Origin: Prevotella sp.
GTDB taxonomy: Bacteria; Bacteroidota; Bacteroidia; Bacteroidales; Bacteroidaceae
Direction: 5' to 3'
Assembly: GCA_016291915.1 (NCBI GenBank)
Contig: JAEEZP010000096.1
Span: 1 to 8,458 of the forward strand
DNA: 8,458 nucleotides
In this document: in pieces, positions 1 through 6,802 of the stretch
Position numbering within the stretch: the stretch's first letter is position 1
Layout of the letters: the number at the start of each line of letters is the position of its first letter
The notes under the pieces: generated by a model
The model's input: the letters and a program-made list of their open reading frames with translations, nothing else
What the model was told of the DNA's origin: nothing
The model's database searches: none
Position numbers and translations under genes: made by a program

Positions 1-1
1 G

Positions 2-1180
2 CTGGACCTCTATAACTCCAAGACCTACCTGCAGACAGAAGACTGTAACTACCGTGACTTTAATCCGGAATTCTCGAGAGAGACTTATATAGAAAGGTTA
101 CAGCGCATTCCTACTATTATGGAACTGCCTTATAACGAGATCGTACAGAAATTCATCGACCGTTATGCCGTGCGCCTGCGTCGCTCGGTAAGCTATATGC
201 TTGGAGCCGCCAACTTCTACATGCCTTTATTTGAGCAGGCACTGGAAGCATACGACATCCCCCTTGAACTCAAATACCTGCCGGTGATAGAATCGGCACT
301 GAGTCCAAAGGCAACGTCGAGGGTGGGTGCTGCAGGACTGTGGCAGTTTATGCTGGCCACCGGAAAACAATATGGACTAGAGGTAAACAGTCTGGTTGAC
401 GAAAGACGAGATCCTATCAAGTCTTCTTATGCTGCAGCCCACTATCTGAAGGACCTCTATAAGATCTATGGCGACTGGAGTCTGGTGATTGCAGCCTACA
501 ACTGCGGACCGGAGAATATCAACAAAGCCATACATCGTGCCGGAGGAGAGAAAGACTATTGGACCATATACAAGTATCTTCCACGTGAGACACAGGGATA
601 TGTACCGGCATTCATCGCTGCCAACTATATAATGACATACTATTGTGACCATAATATATGCCCTATGCGTACACAACTGCCACTGAAGTCGGATACTATC
701 ATGGTAAACCAGGATGTACACTTCCAACAGATCAGTAGTGTTACAGGTATCAGCATTGATGAGCTAAGGTCGCTGAATCCGCAGTATCGTAAGGATATCG
801 TCAATGGAAACACCAAACTCTCCGTTATCCGAATGCCTCAGAACTATATCAATGCCTTTATCGACAACGAGGACTCTATCTACAACTTCGAACCGGAGAA
901 ATATCTCACGAAACGAGCAGAAGTGGAGGTTACGCTCAACGACCAGACCGTCAGTCGACAGACTACCGTACGAGGCAAAAAGAGTTCTGCCCGCAGAGGA
1001 AGTAGCAAGAGCCGCCACCGGAACAGACGTGGCTCGTCAGGCAAGAGTATAACGGTGAAATCAGGACAGACATTATCCCAGATAGCAAGAAAGAACCATA
1101 CTACCGTTGCCAAGCTGAAGAAGTTGAATGGTATTAAAGGCTCTACCATACGATCGGGTAAGAAACTCCGAGTGAAATAA
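2..1180 (+). CDS. mltD: MltD-like membrane-bound lytic murein transglycosylase with LysM, 5'-partial
   Basis: This enzyme would cleave the MurNAc-GlcNAc bond of peptidoglycan with 1,6-anhydro product formation, in the periplasm. The reading frame is open from base 2, so the true start and signal peptide lie before the window; 392 residues are visible. The ATG at 119 is internal, because the 39 codons before it continue the same conserved family sequence (ending IERLQRIPTI). The SLT domain covers about visible residues 80-210: catalytic Glu97 (bases 290-292) in VIESALSP, then GLWQFM (112-117), AAYNCGP (164-170) and YVPAF (200-204). A divergent LysM-like segment follows at about 233-279, then a basic Ser/Arg/Lys-rich linker (324-349) and a clear C-terminal LysM (350-391, starting ITVKSGQTLSQIA). 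The C-terminus is complete. Rel starts 15 nt downstream on the same strand, so co-transcription is likely. The family call is firm; the exact paralogue name is less sure. Confidence 0.93.
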   Translation: MDLYNSKTYLQTEDCNYRDFNPEFSRETYIERLQRIPTIMELPYNEIVQKFIDRYAVRLRRSVSYMLGAANFYMPLFEQALEAYDIPLELKYLPVIESALSPKATSRVGAAGLWQFMLATGKQYGLEVNSLVDERRDPIKSSYAAAHYLKDLYKIYGDWSLVIAAYNCGPENINKAIHRAGGEKDYWTIYKYLPRETQGYVPAFIAANYIMTYYCDHNICPMRTQLPLKSDTIMVNQDVHFQQISSVTGISIDELRSLNPQYRKDIVNGNTKLSVIRMPQNYINAFIDNEDSIYNFEPEKYLTKRAEVEVTLNDQTVSRQTTVRGKKSSARRGSSKSRHRNRRGSSGKSITVKSGQTLSQIARKNHTTVAKLKKLNGIKGSTIRSGKKLRVK

Positions 1181-1195
1181 CAAAACTGAACACCT

Positions 1196-3469
1196 ATGGA
1201 AGAAGAGAACAAAAAAGACATAATCGATCCGGAAGAGAAACTGGTTGACGATGCATTTCAATATCTGTTGGACTGTTATCTGAAATCACGCCATCGTAAG
1301 AAAGTAGAACTGGTTACGAAGGCATTTAATTTTGCGCGCCAGGCTCACAAAGGAGTGAAACGCCTTTCTGGAGAACCTTATATCATGCACCCCATAGCAG
1401 TAGCGCAGATAGCCTGCTCGGAGATGGGACTGGGATCTACCAGTATCTGTTCTGCTCTTCTCCATGATGTGGTGGAAGATACTGACTATACCGTTGAGGA
1501 TATAGAGAATATCTTCGGACCGAAGATTGCACAGATTGTTGACGGACTGACAAAGATCTCCGGAGGTATCTTCGGTGAACAAGCGTCTGCACAGGCAGAG
1601 AACTTCAAGAAGCTGCTGCTAACGATGAGTGATGATATCCGTGTTATCCTCATCAAGATCTGTGACCGTCTGCATAATATGAGGACTTTGGAAAGTCAAC
1701 CAGCAAACAAACAATACAAGATTGCCGGAGAAACACTTTATATCTATGCACCGTTGGCCAACCGTCTGGGACTTAACAAGATCAAGACGGAGTTGGAAAA
1801 CCTGAGTTTCCGTTTTGAGCATCCAGAGGAATATGCTATTATTGAGAAGAAACTGAAACTTACAAAAGAACAGCGCGAGGAACTCTTTGAGAAATTTACC
1901 ACTCCCATACGTGAATCTCTTGATAAGATGGGGGTGAACTACCAGATTATCGCACGTGTGAAGAGTCCGTATTCTATCTGGAACAAGATGCAGACCAAGC
2001 ATGTTTCTTTTGAAGAGATCTACGATATTCTGGCTGTCAGGATTATCTTCACCCCGCATGTTCCGGAAGAGGAGATCAACGAGTGTTTCAATATCTATGT
2101 AGCCATCAGCAAGATTTACAAGAGCCATCCTGACCGTTTACGCGACTGGCTCAGTCATCCTAAGGCTAACGGATATCAGGCTCTGCATGTTACTCTGATG
2201 TCGAAACAAGGACAGTGGATAGAGGTGCAAATACGCAGTACGCGTATGGATGAGATTGCGGAAAACGGTTTTGCGGCCCACTGGAAATATAAGGAAGGAG
2301 AATATGTTACAGAAGATGAGGGAGAACTGAACGACTGGCTGCTCACCATCAAAGAGATTCTTGATGATCCACAGCCTGATGCCATGGATTTTCTGGACGC
2401 CATCAAACTGAACCTCTTTGCCTCGGAAATCTTCGTTTTTACACCTAAAGGAGAGATCAAGACCATGCCGGCAGGATGTACGGCTCTTGACTTCGCGTTT
2501 CAGATCCACACTTTCTTAGGCAGTCATTGTATCGGTGCTAAAGTTAACCACAAACTGGTTCCTATCAGTTATAAACTTCAGAGTGGCGACCAGGTTGAGA
2601 TCCTGACCAGCAATTCACAACATGTTAAGGCTTCATGGGTAAACTTTGTCAGTACGGCAAAAGCCAGAGGAAAAATCCAGGCTATTCTGCGTAGGGAAAA
2701 CAGAGAGATACAGAAACGCGGAGAACTGCTTTTGCAAGAGTTTCTTAAACATAATGACATGGAGTTAAACTCCTCTGTCTTGGATCGTCTCTGTGACGCA
2801 CATGATATCAAGAAACACGAGGAGTTCTTCCAGGCTTTAGGAGAAAAGAAAATCGTTCTCGGGGAAAAAGATCTCGACGAGTTACACGGAAAGAACAAGA
2901 GTAAGAATAAGAACAAAGGATGGAAACATCTTATTCCATTTATCGGAAAGGATAAGGTAAAGGCTGCCGAACAGGTGATGAAACAAAAGGGATACTTTAT
3001 CGTCCCGAAGGATTTCAACCGCAAGAAGCCTATCTTCATTACTGAAGATAATATTTCACAATTTATTTTTACCAATTGTTGTCATCCCATCCCCGGTGAT
3101 GATGCCTTGGGATATATAGATAATAAGAACAGAATAGAAATACATAAGCGCAATTGTAGTGTTGCCAACAAGCTGAAAAGCAGCTATGGCAACCGGATTA
3201 TCGATGTAAAATGGGACATGCACAAACAGATGTTCTTCGATGCTACCATTACGATCAGAGGCATTGACCGTATCGGGTTGCTTAACGAAGTGACACAGGT
3301 CATCTCCCAACAGCTGAATGTAAATATCCACCGAGTATTGATCAATTGCGATGATGATATTTTCGATGCTAAGATAGAACTGCGTGTTCACGATCGTGAA
3401 GACGTAGGTGTCATTGTAAAAGGGCTCAAAGCCATTGCCGGTTTACAGGAGATTCAACAAATTATATAA
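1196..3469 (+). CDS. rel: Bifunctional (p)ppGpp synthetase/hydrolase (RelA/SpoT family)
   Basis: This protein makes (p)ppGpp from ATP and GDP/GTP and degrades it with its HD domain, controlling the stringent response from the cytoplasm and ribosome. At 757 residues it is the usual length for a long Rel. The hydrolase residues look intact: Arg56, His65 in PYIMHP, His90-Asp91 and Glu94-Asp95 in LLHDVVEDTD, Asp157 and Asn161 in DRLHNMRTL. The synthetase domain (about 235-370) keeps RVKSPYSIWNKM (from Arg254), Asp277 in YDILAVR, KANGYQALH (323-331) and Glu343 in WIEVQIR. Residues 315-318 read RLRD, a conservative form of the RXKD motif of bifunctional enzymes rather than the EXDD of synthetase-only RelA. 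A TGS domain (about 411-471), a helical region with a Lys/Asn-rich stretch (566-577), a Cys motif (Cys628-Cys629-His630, Cys654) and an ACT domain (about 683-757) follow. The start has an A-rich leader with no Shine-Dalgarno, as is normal in Bacteroidota. Confidence 0.97.
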   Translation: MEEENKKDIIDPEEKLVDDAFQYLLDCYLKSRHRKKVELVTKAFNFARQAHKGVKRLSGEPYIMHPIAVAQIACSEMGLGSTSICSALLHDVVEDTDYTVEDIENIFGPKIAQIVDGLTKISGGIFGEQASAQAENFKKLLLTMSDDIRVILIKICDRLHNMRTLESQPANKQYKIAGETLYIYAPLANRLGLNKIKTELENLSFRFEHPEEYAIIEKKLKLTKEQREELFEKFTTPIRESLDKMGVNYQIIARVKSPYSIWNKMQTKHVSFEEIYDILAVRIIFTPHVPEEEINECFNIYVAISKIYKSHPDRLRDWLSHPKANGYQALHVTLMSKQGQWIEVQIRSTRMDEIAENGFAAHWKYKEGEYVTEDEGELNDWLLTIKEILDDPQPDAMDFLDAIKLNLFASEIFVFTPKGEIKTMPAGCTALDFAFQIHTFLGSHCIGAKVNHKLVPISYKLQSGDQVEILTSNSQHVKASWVNFVSTAKARGKIQAILRRENREIQKRGELLLQEFLKHNDMELNSSVLDRLCDAHDIKKHEEFFQALGEKKIVLGEKDLDELHGKNKSKNKNKGWKHLIPFIGKDKVKAAEQVMKQKGYFIVPKDFNRKKPIFITEDNISQFIFTNCCHPIPGDDALGYIDNKNRIEIHKRNCSVANKLKSSYGNRIIDVKWDMHKQMFFDATITIRGIDRIGLLNEVTQVISQQLNVNIHRVLINCDDDIFDAKIELRVHDREDVGVIVKGLKAIAGLQEIQQII

Positions 3470-3479
3470 TTAACTACTT

Positions 3480-4487
3480 ATGAAAAAACTGATCCTTTTA
3501 ATCCTGTTCGTCTGTGTTAACTTGACAACATGGGCACAGAACCCGTATGACAACCCTGATACGCTTTACGTATCAAGAGACGGTAGTTGTGAGTTTCGTT
3601 CCATAGCACAAGCTGTGGAAGTATGTCGTGCCTTTATGGATTACCACAAGGTGATCTTCGTAAAGAAAGGTGTGTACAAAGAGAAAATCGTTATCCCCTC
3701 TTGGCTTACCCATATAGAGATATGTGGTGAGGATGCAGAAAATACCATTATCACATGGGATGATCATGCAAACATCAGGATTGCTAAAATAGGTGTGCCT
3801 TCTACTCCTGACAATCCAGATCCCCGACAGACGATGGGAACATTCCGTACTTATACAGTTAAGGTAGAAGGCAATTATATCACATTTAAGAATATCACCA
3901 TAGAGAATAATGCTCCTCGCCGCGGACAAGCTGTTGCCCTGCATACAGAGGGTGATCATCTCGTATTTGTCAACTGTCGTATCTTAGGTAATCAAGACAC
4001 TATCTATACCGGTATGGCAGGCACACGTCTTTATTTCAGAGACTGTTATATTGAAGGTACTACCGACTTTATCTTCGGCCCTAGCACAGCATGGTTTGAG
4101 AATTGTACAATCAAGAGTAAGATCAACTCCTTCGTTACAGCTGCTGCAACACCCAAAGATGTGAAATACGGGTATGTCTTCAATCACTGCAAACTGATTG
4201 CTGCACCTGAGGCAGAAAAGGTTTATCTGGGCAGACCTTGGAGACCCTATGCTTATACACTTTTCATGAACTGCGAACTGGGAGGACACATTGTTCCGGC
4301 AGGATGGCAGAACTGGGGCAATAAAGCCAACGAGCAGACCGCCCGTTATTTGGAATACAACAACACTGGTGAAGGTGCCAAACCACAGGAACGTGCAGCA
4401 TGGAGCAAACAACTGACAAAGAAAGAAGCTGCCAAGATAACACCAGAGGAAGTCTTCCGGATGGATAACAACTGGCTACCGGAGTAA
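3480..4487 (+). CDS. Secreted pectin methylesterase (carbohydrate esterase family 8)
   Basis: The enzyme removes methyl esters from homogalacturonan, giving pectate and methanol and opening the chain to lyases and polygalacturonases. Residues 1-19 form a signal peptide (MKKL, hydrophobic core, TTWA) with likely cleavage before Gln20; there is no lipobox, so it should be periplasmic or exported further rather than a lipoprotein. The right-handed beta-helix carries all the CE8 signatures: GQAVAL with Gln150, QDT with Gln172 and Asp173, DFIFG with Asp196, and LGRPW with Arg252 and Trp254. The two Asp are the family's acid/base and nucleophile, and the Arg binds the carboxylate. At 335 residues it is a single-domain enzyme. 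It begins 10 nt after the rel stop, and I see no convincing promoter in that gap, so read-through from rel or a promoter inside rel is inferred. It converges on the glycosidase gene that follows. Confidence 0.95.
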   Translation: MKKLILLILFVCVNLTTWAQNPYDNPDTLYVSRDGSCEFRSIAQAVEVCRAFMDYHKVIFVKKGVYKEKIVIPSWLTHIEICGEDAENTIITWDDHANIRIAKIGVPSTPDNPDPRQTMGTFRTYTVKVEGNYITFKNITIENNAPRRGQAVALHTEGDHLVFVNCRILGNQDTIYTGMAGTRLYFRDCYIEGTTDFIFGPSTAWFENCTIKSKINSFVTAAATPKDVKYGYVFNHCKLIAAPEAEKVYLGRPWRPYAYTLFMNCELGGHIVPAGWQNWGNKANEQTARYLEYNNTGEGAKPQERAAWSKQLTKKEAAKITPEEVFRMDNNWLPE

Positions 4488-4509
4488 TCGTCTCTTACCC
4501 CCTACTCCG
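4480..4509 (+). terminator. Possible terminator hairpin spanning both convergent stop codons
   Basis: A perfect 7-bp inverted repeat, CGGAGTA (4480-4486) and TACTCCG (4503-4509), flanks a 16-nt loop. It takes in the last codons of the pectinesterase and the last codons of the opposing glycosidase. On the + strand a short T-run (about 4514-4519, broken from the stem by a few bases) follows, so it could end pectinesterase transcription. The - strand side has no T-run. The long loop and short stem make this weak; it may be coincidental. Confidence 0.3.
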
Positions 4510-6121
4510 CTATCTTTTTGATACGAAGTAAAAGATAGGGTTGTAGGGGCAGCCACACTTTCTTATTATCCTTATCATAATACCGATAGTCATTGGGGTC
4601 ACCAAGTTCGTAGACCGTGTCTATCGGTGTTATTGTCATATTCCATGTGTCGATAATCTCCACACGAAAACGATCACCCTTCGCAGGACGCGCATAATCA
4701 CCATTCTTCGCAGGAAGGTTGAACAACCAACAGTCTTGTACTTTCTTCCCGAAATACAGAAGATAATAGCCATCACCTGCCGTCGAGGTTACCTCATCCC
4801 TACTGACATCGGCCATCATGATCGGCTGAGGGACATCGGCTAATATGCTACGGACAAAAGGAATACGCTTCCAAGACTCTCCGCGCCAAGGTCCTCCCTT
4901 TGCCCAAAAGATAGTATCATAATCTCCCTCATAATAATGATAACATTCTCCATGAGTGACATAGGTACCACCAACAATACCATTCCACATCCGATACAAC
5001 ATCTCCTGACCACTTAAACGTCCCCAACGACTTTTCAAGTTGCCCTCATATGCCACCTCGTCGAAAATGACTGGTTTAGGATAAATACTTCTTACAATAG
5101 ATGAGCGTCCTGTCTCAACGACAGGCCCTTCATCCTGAATACTGGTATGGGTAATCCGGTCGTCCATATAATTAAAATAGGTAGCCGTACTGCCATGAAC
5201 GGATAACAGATGACCATAAGGATCATTCTCCTTAACCATATCTATAAGTGAATTCCAATCGGCCAAACTTTTCCCTTTTACATAATCAAACTCATTAGCC
5301 ATCGACCACCACACGTTACTGAAACTTGATAGCCGTGCCTGTAAGTAGGACAGATAGAAACGATTCTGTTCCATTGACATCTGATCAAAGCCCCAATACC
5401 CTTTGTCATACGGATGGAAAAGGATAAGATCGGCTTCACAGCCAATGGCAGCCAATTGGTCAATACGTTTCTCTAAATTAGCATAGAAAAGAGGATTAGG
5501 ACGGGTAAAGTCAAACTCATAACGCTCTCCAACTTTATTCTTTAAGACAAAAGGATATTCTTCCGGCAGATCCATACACAGAGAGTAATGCTTGGGGAAG
5601 AGACACATACGTACTTTATTAAACTGAGCTGATGCCAATGAACTAACTGTTTGCTCCTGCACATCATTTGCCATGTGTACCCATGCATAGGCTGTTGTGC
5701 CGATAGGATGGTATGGTGTACCATCCTCATAAAAGAAAGCCCTACCCTTTGCCGTTACCATTCCATGACCTTTAGAGGCTTCTACACATCGGAACGATCC
5801 TTGTTTATTATCTAACTGTTTAAGATTACTCTTGGTAAGGTATTTCCACTCACCGACCTCTTGTGGCATAAAACGGACAACATACCTTCCATCACCATCA
5901 TAAAAACCGGTTACGGTGATCGTATCACCATTATCTTGCCAGAATGATGCTTTAATGGAAACATCCTGAAACGGGTTACCAAAAACTGAAGCCTGAAATG
6001 TTATTTCATAGCGTTGCCAACGGTCTACCGTGTTCTTTTTCGATTGAAATGTAGTGGAATAACTATCTACCGCAAAACACACGATAATAGTCAGTATAAG
6101 AAATCGTTGTATACTCTTCAT
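4502..6121 (-). CDS. Secreted apiosidase-like glycoside hydrolase (DUF5060 / DUF4038-like barrel / DUF5605-like)
   Basis: A probable exo-acting glycosidase of clan GH-A fold, 539 residues. Residues 1-22 look like a signal peptide (MKSIQRF, hydrophobic core, DSYS) without a lipobox. Residues about 28-105 match the DUF5060 beta-sandwich (RWQRYEITFQ near the start, VGEWKY at its end). Residues about 115-430 form a TIM barrel of the DUF4038/apiosidase-like type: FYEDGTPYHPIGTTAYAW, FNKVRM, then WWSMANEFD with Glu277 as the candidate acid/base, and PVIFDEVAYEG with Glu355 as the candidate nucleophile. About 435-537 is a beta-rich C-terminal domain like DUF5605. Known relatives include GH140 apiosidases that act on rhamnogalacturonan II, but the substrate here is not shown by sequence. 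The - strand ATG at 6119-6121 is followed directly by the signal peptide, supporting the start. It sits behind rplQ on the same strand but is separated by a terminator and its own candidate promoter. Confidence 0.85.
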   Translation of the reverse strand: MKSIQRFLILTIIVCFAVDSYSTTFQSKKNTVDRWQRYEITFQASVFGNPFQDVSIKASFWQDNGDTITVTGFYDGDGRYVVRFMPQEVGEWKYLTKSNLKQLDNKQGSFRCVEASKGHGMVTAKGRAFFYEDGTPYHPIGTTAYAWVHMANDVQEQTVSSLASAQFNKVRMCLFPKHYSLCMDLPEEYPFVLKNKVGERYEFDFTRPNPLFYANLEKRIDQLAAIGCEADLILFHPYDKGYWGFDQMSMEQNRFYLSYLQARLSSFSNVWWSMANEFDYVKGKSLADWNSLIDMVKENDPYGHLLSVHGSTATYFNYMDDRITHTSIQDEGPVVETGRSSIVRSIYPKPVIFDEVAYEGNLKSRWGRLSGQEMLYRMWNGIVGGTYVTHGECYHYYEGDYDTIFWAKGGPWRGESWKRIPFVRSILADVPQPIMMADVSRDEVTSTAGDGYYLLYFGKKVQDCWLFNLPAKNGDYARPAKGDRFRVEIIDTWNMTITPIDTVYELGDPNDYRYYDKDNKKVWLPLQPYLLLRIKKIAE

Positions 6122-6144
6122 AAGTTTGTCATCTTTTGAGAATA

Positions 6145-6152
6145 CAAATATA
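6145..6152 (-). promoter_or_regulatory. Candidate Bacteroidota -7 promoter element for the glycosidase gene
   Basis: Read on the - strand the bases are TATATTTG, an exact match to the Bacteroidota housekeeping sigma -7 consensus TAnnTTTG. It ends 23 nt before the glycosidase ATG, which would give a leader of roughly 15-18 nt. No good TTG-type -33 element is seen at the expected 19-21 nt upstream; that stretch is simply A-rich. The match lies in an AT-rich spacer, so chance is possible. Confidence 0.45.
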
Positions 6153-6206
6153 GTGATTTTTGTTGAAATTGTTTTTCATAGTTCAGTTTTTTCGTAAATA
6201 ATACCA

Positions 6207-6234
6207 AATAAAAAGAGAGGTCTTTCAACCTCTC
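6207..6234 (-). terminator. Intrinsic terminator of the rpsD-rpoA-rplQ operon
   Basis: On the - strand GAGAGGT (6234-6228) pairs perfectly with ACCTCTC (6221-6215) around a 6-nt loop TGAAAG, and the stem runs straight into TTTTTATTT (6214-6206). It lies about 40 nt after the rplQ stop codon, where the end of the ribosomal-protein operon is expected. A-rich sequence on the other side of the stem (T-rich on the + strand) could let it work in both directions, but no + strand gene leads into it. Confidence 0.85.
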
Positions 6235-6275
6235 CTTTTATTCTTTTATATAAGACGTTAATACTATAACAAATC

Positions 6276-6764
6276 TTATTCAGCCTTTGCCTCTTCTTCA
6301 GTAGCTTCAACAGCAGGTGTCTCAACTGTTGTTGCCTCTGCAGCCTTTTTCTTACCACCACGACGGGTACGCTTAGCAGCTGTCTTCGGAGTCTTAGCCA
6401 TATTCTCATCAAAGTCAACAAGCTCGATGAATGCGATATCAGCACCGTCACCTTTACGAGAGCCTAACTTTATCACGCGGGTATATCCACCTGGACGATC
6501 ACCTACTTTCTCTGCTACAACTTTGAAAAGCTCTGTAACGGCTTCCTTATTCTGCAGATAACGGAATACTACACGACGTGAATTAGTGGTATCCTCCTTA
6601 CAGCGAGTAATCAGTGGTTCTACATATTTCTTTAAGGCCTTAGCCTTGGCAAGGGTCGTAGTGATTCTTTTGTGCATGATCAGCGAGATAGCCATGTTGG
6701 CCAACATAGCCTGACGATGGTCTGCAGTACGACCCAGATGGTTGAATTTTTTATTGTGTCTCAT
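6276..6764 (-). CDS. rplQ: 50S ribosomal protein L17
   Basis: L17 is a large-subunit protein near the exit side of the ribosome. The N-terminus MRHNKKFNHLGRTADHR and the segment LANMAISLIMHKRITTTLAKAK are diagnostic, as is DRPGGYTRVIKLGSRKGDGA. The conserved core ends near residue 118 (IELVDF). The protein is 162 residues against about 127 in E. coli, because of a tail of about 44 residues: first basic (KRTRRGGKKK, 131-140), then Ala/Glu/Thr-rich and acidic to the end. Such low-complexity tails are common in Bacteroidota L17. It is the last gene of the alpha operon, 26 nt after rpoA, with an A-rich leader and no Shine-Dalgarno, and is followed by a strong terminator. Confidence 0.98.
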   Translation of the reverse strand: MRHNKKFNHLGRTADHRQAMLANMAISLIMHKRITTTLAKAKALKKYVEPLITRCKEDTTNSRRVVFRYLQNKEAVTELFKVVAEKVGDRPGGYTRVIKLGSRKGDGADIAFIELVDFDENMAKTPKTAAKRTRRGGKKKAAEATTVETPAVEATEEEAKAE

Positions 6765-6782
6765 TGTTTTTTACATTTTACC

Positions 6783-6802
6783 GATAGAGTTTATTCTCTA
6801 TC
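6783..6802 (-). other. Intercistronic hairpin overlapping the rpoA stop codon
   Basis: GATAGAG (6783-6789) and CTCTATC (6796-6802) form a perfect 7-bp stem with a 6-nt loop that contains the rpoA stop codon (6791-6793). On the transcribed - strand the stem is followed by GGTAAAATG rather than a T-run, so it is not a standard terminator. It sits 18 nt before the rplQ start codon. An effect on mRNA processing, stability or rplQ translation is possible but is inference. Confidence 0.5.

Noticed and set aside
119..121. ATG at 119 as the start of the lytic transglycosylase
   Set aside because: The frame is open back to base 2 and encodes family-typical sequence before the ATG, and there is no signal peptide after it, so the gene begins upstream of the window.
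377..727. 116-codon - strand open frame inside the transglycosylase gene
   Set aside because: It lies wholly opposite the conserved SLT domain and shows no recognisable protein features; it is a shadow frame.
1619..2128. 169-codon - strand open frame inside rel
   Set aside because: It is antisense to the conserved hydrolase/synthetase region and has no domain signs or leader; treated as a shadow.
2863..2932. Lys/Asn-rich stretch in Rel as a frameshift or insertion
   Set aside because: The frame continues cleanly into the Cys and ACT domains and the total length is normal; it is a variable linker in the helical region.
3461..3470. ATTATATAAT as a -10/-7 promoter for the pectinesterase
   Set aside because: It does not match TAnnTTTG and sits only about 10 nt from the start codon, leaving no room for a leader.
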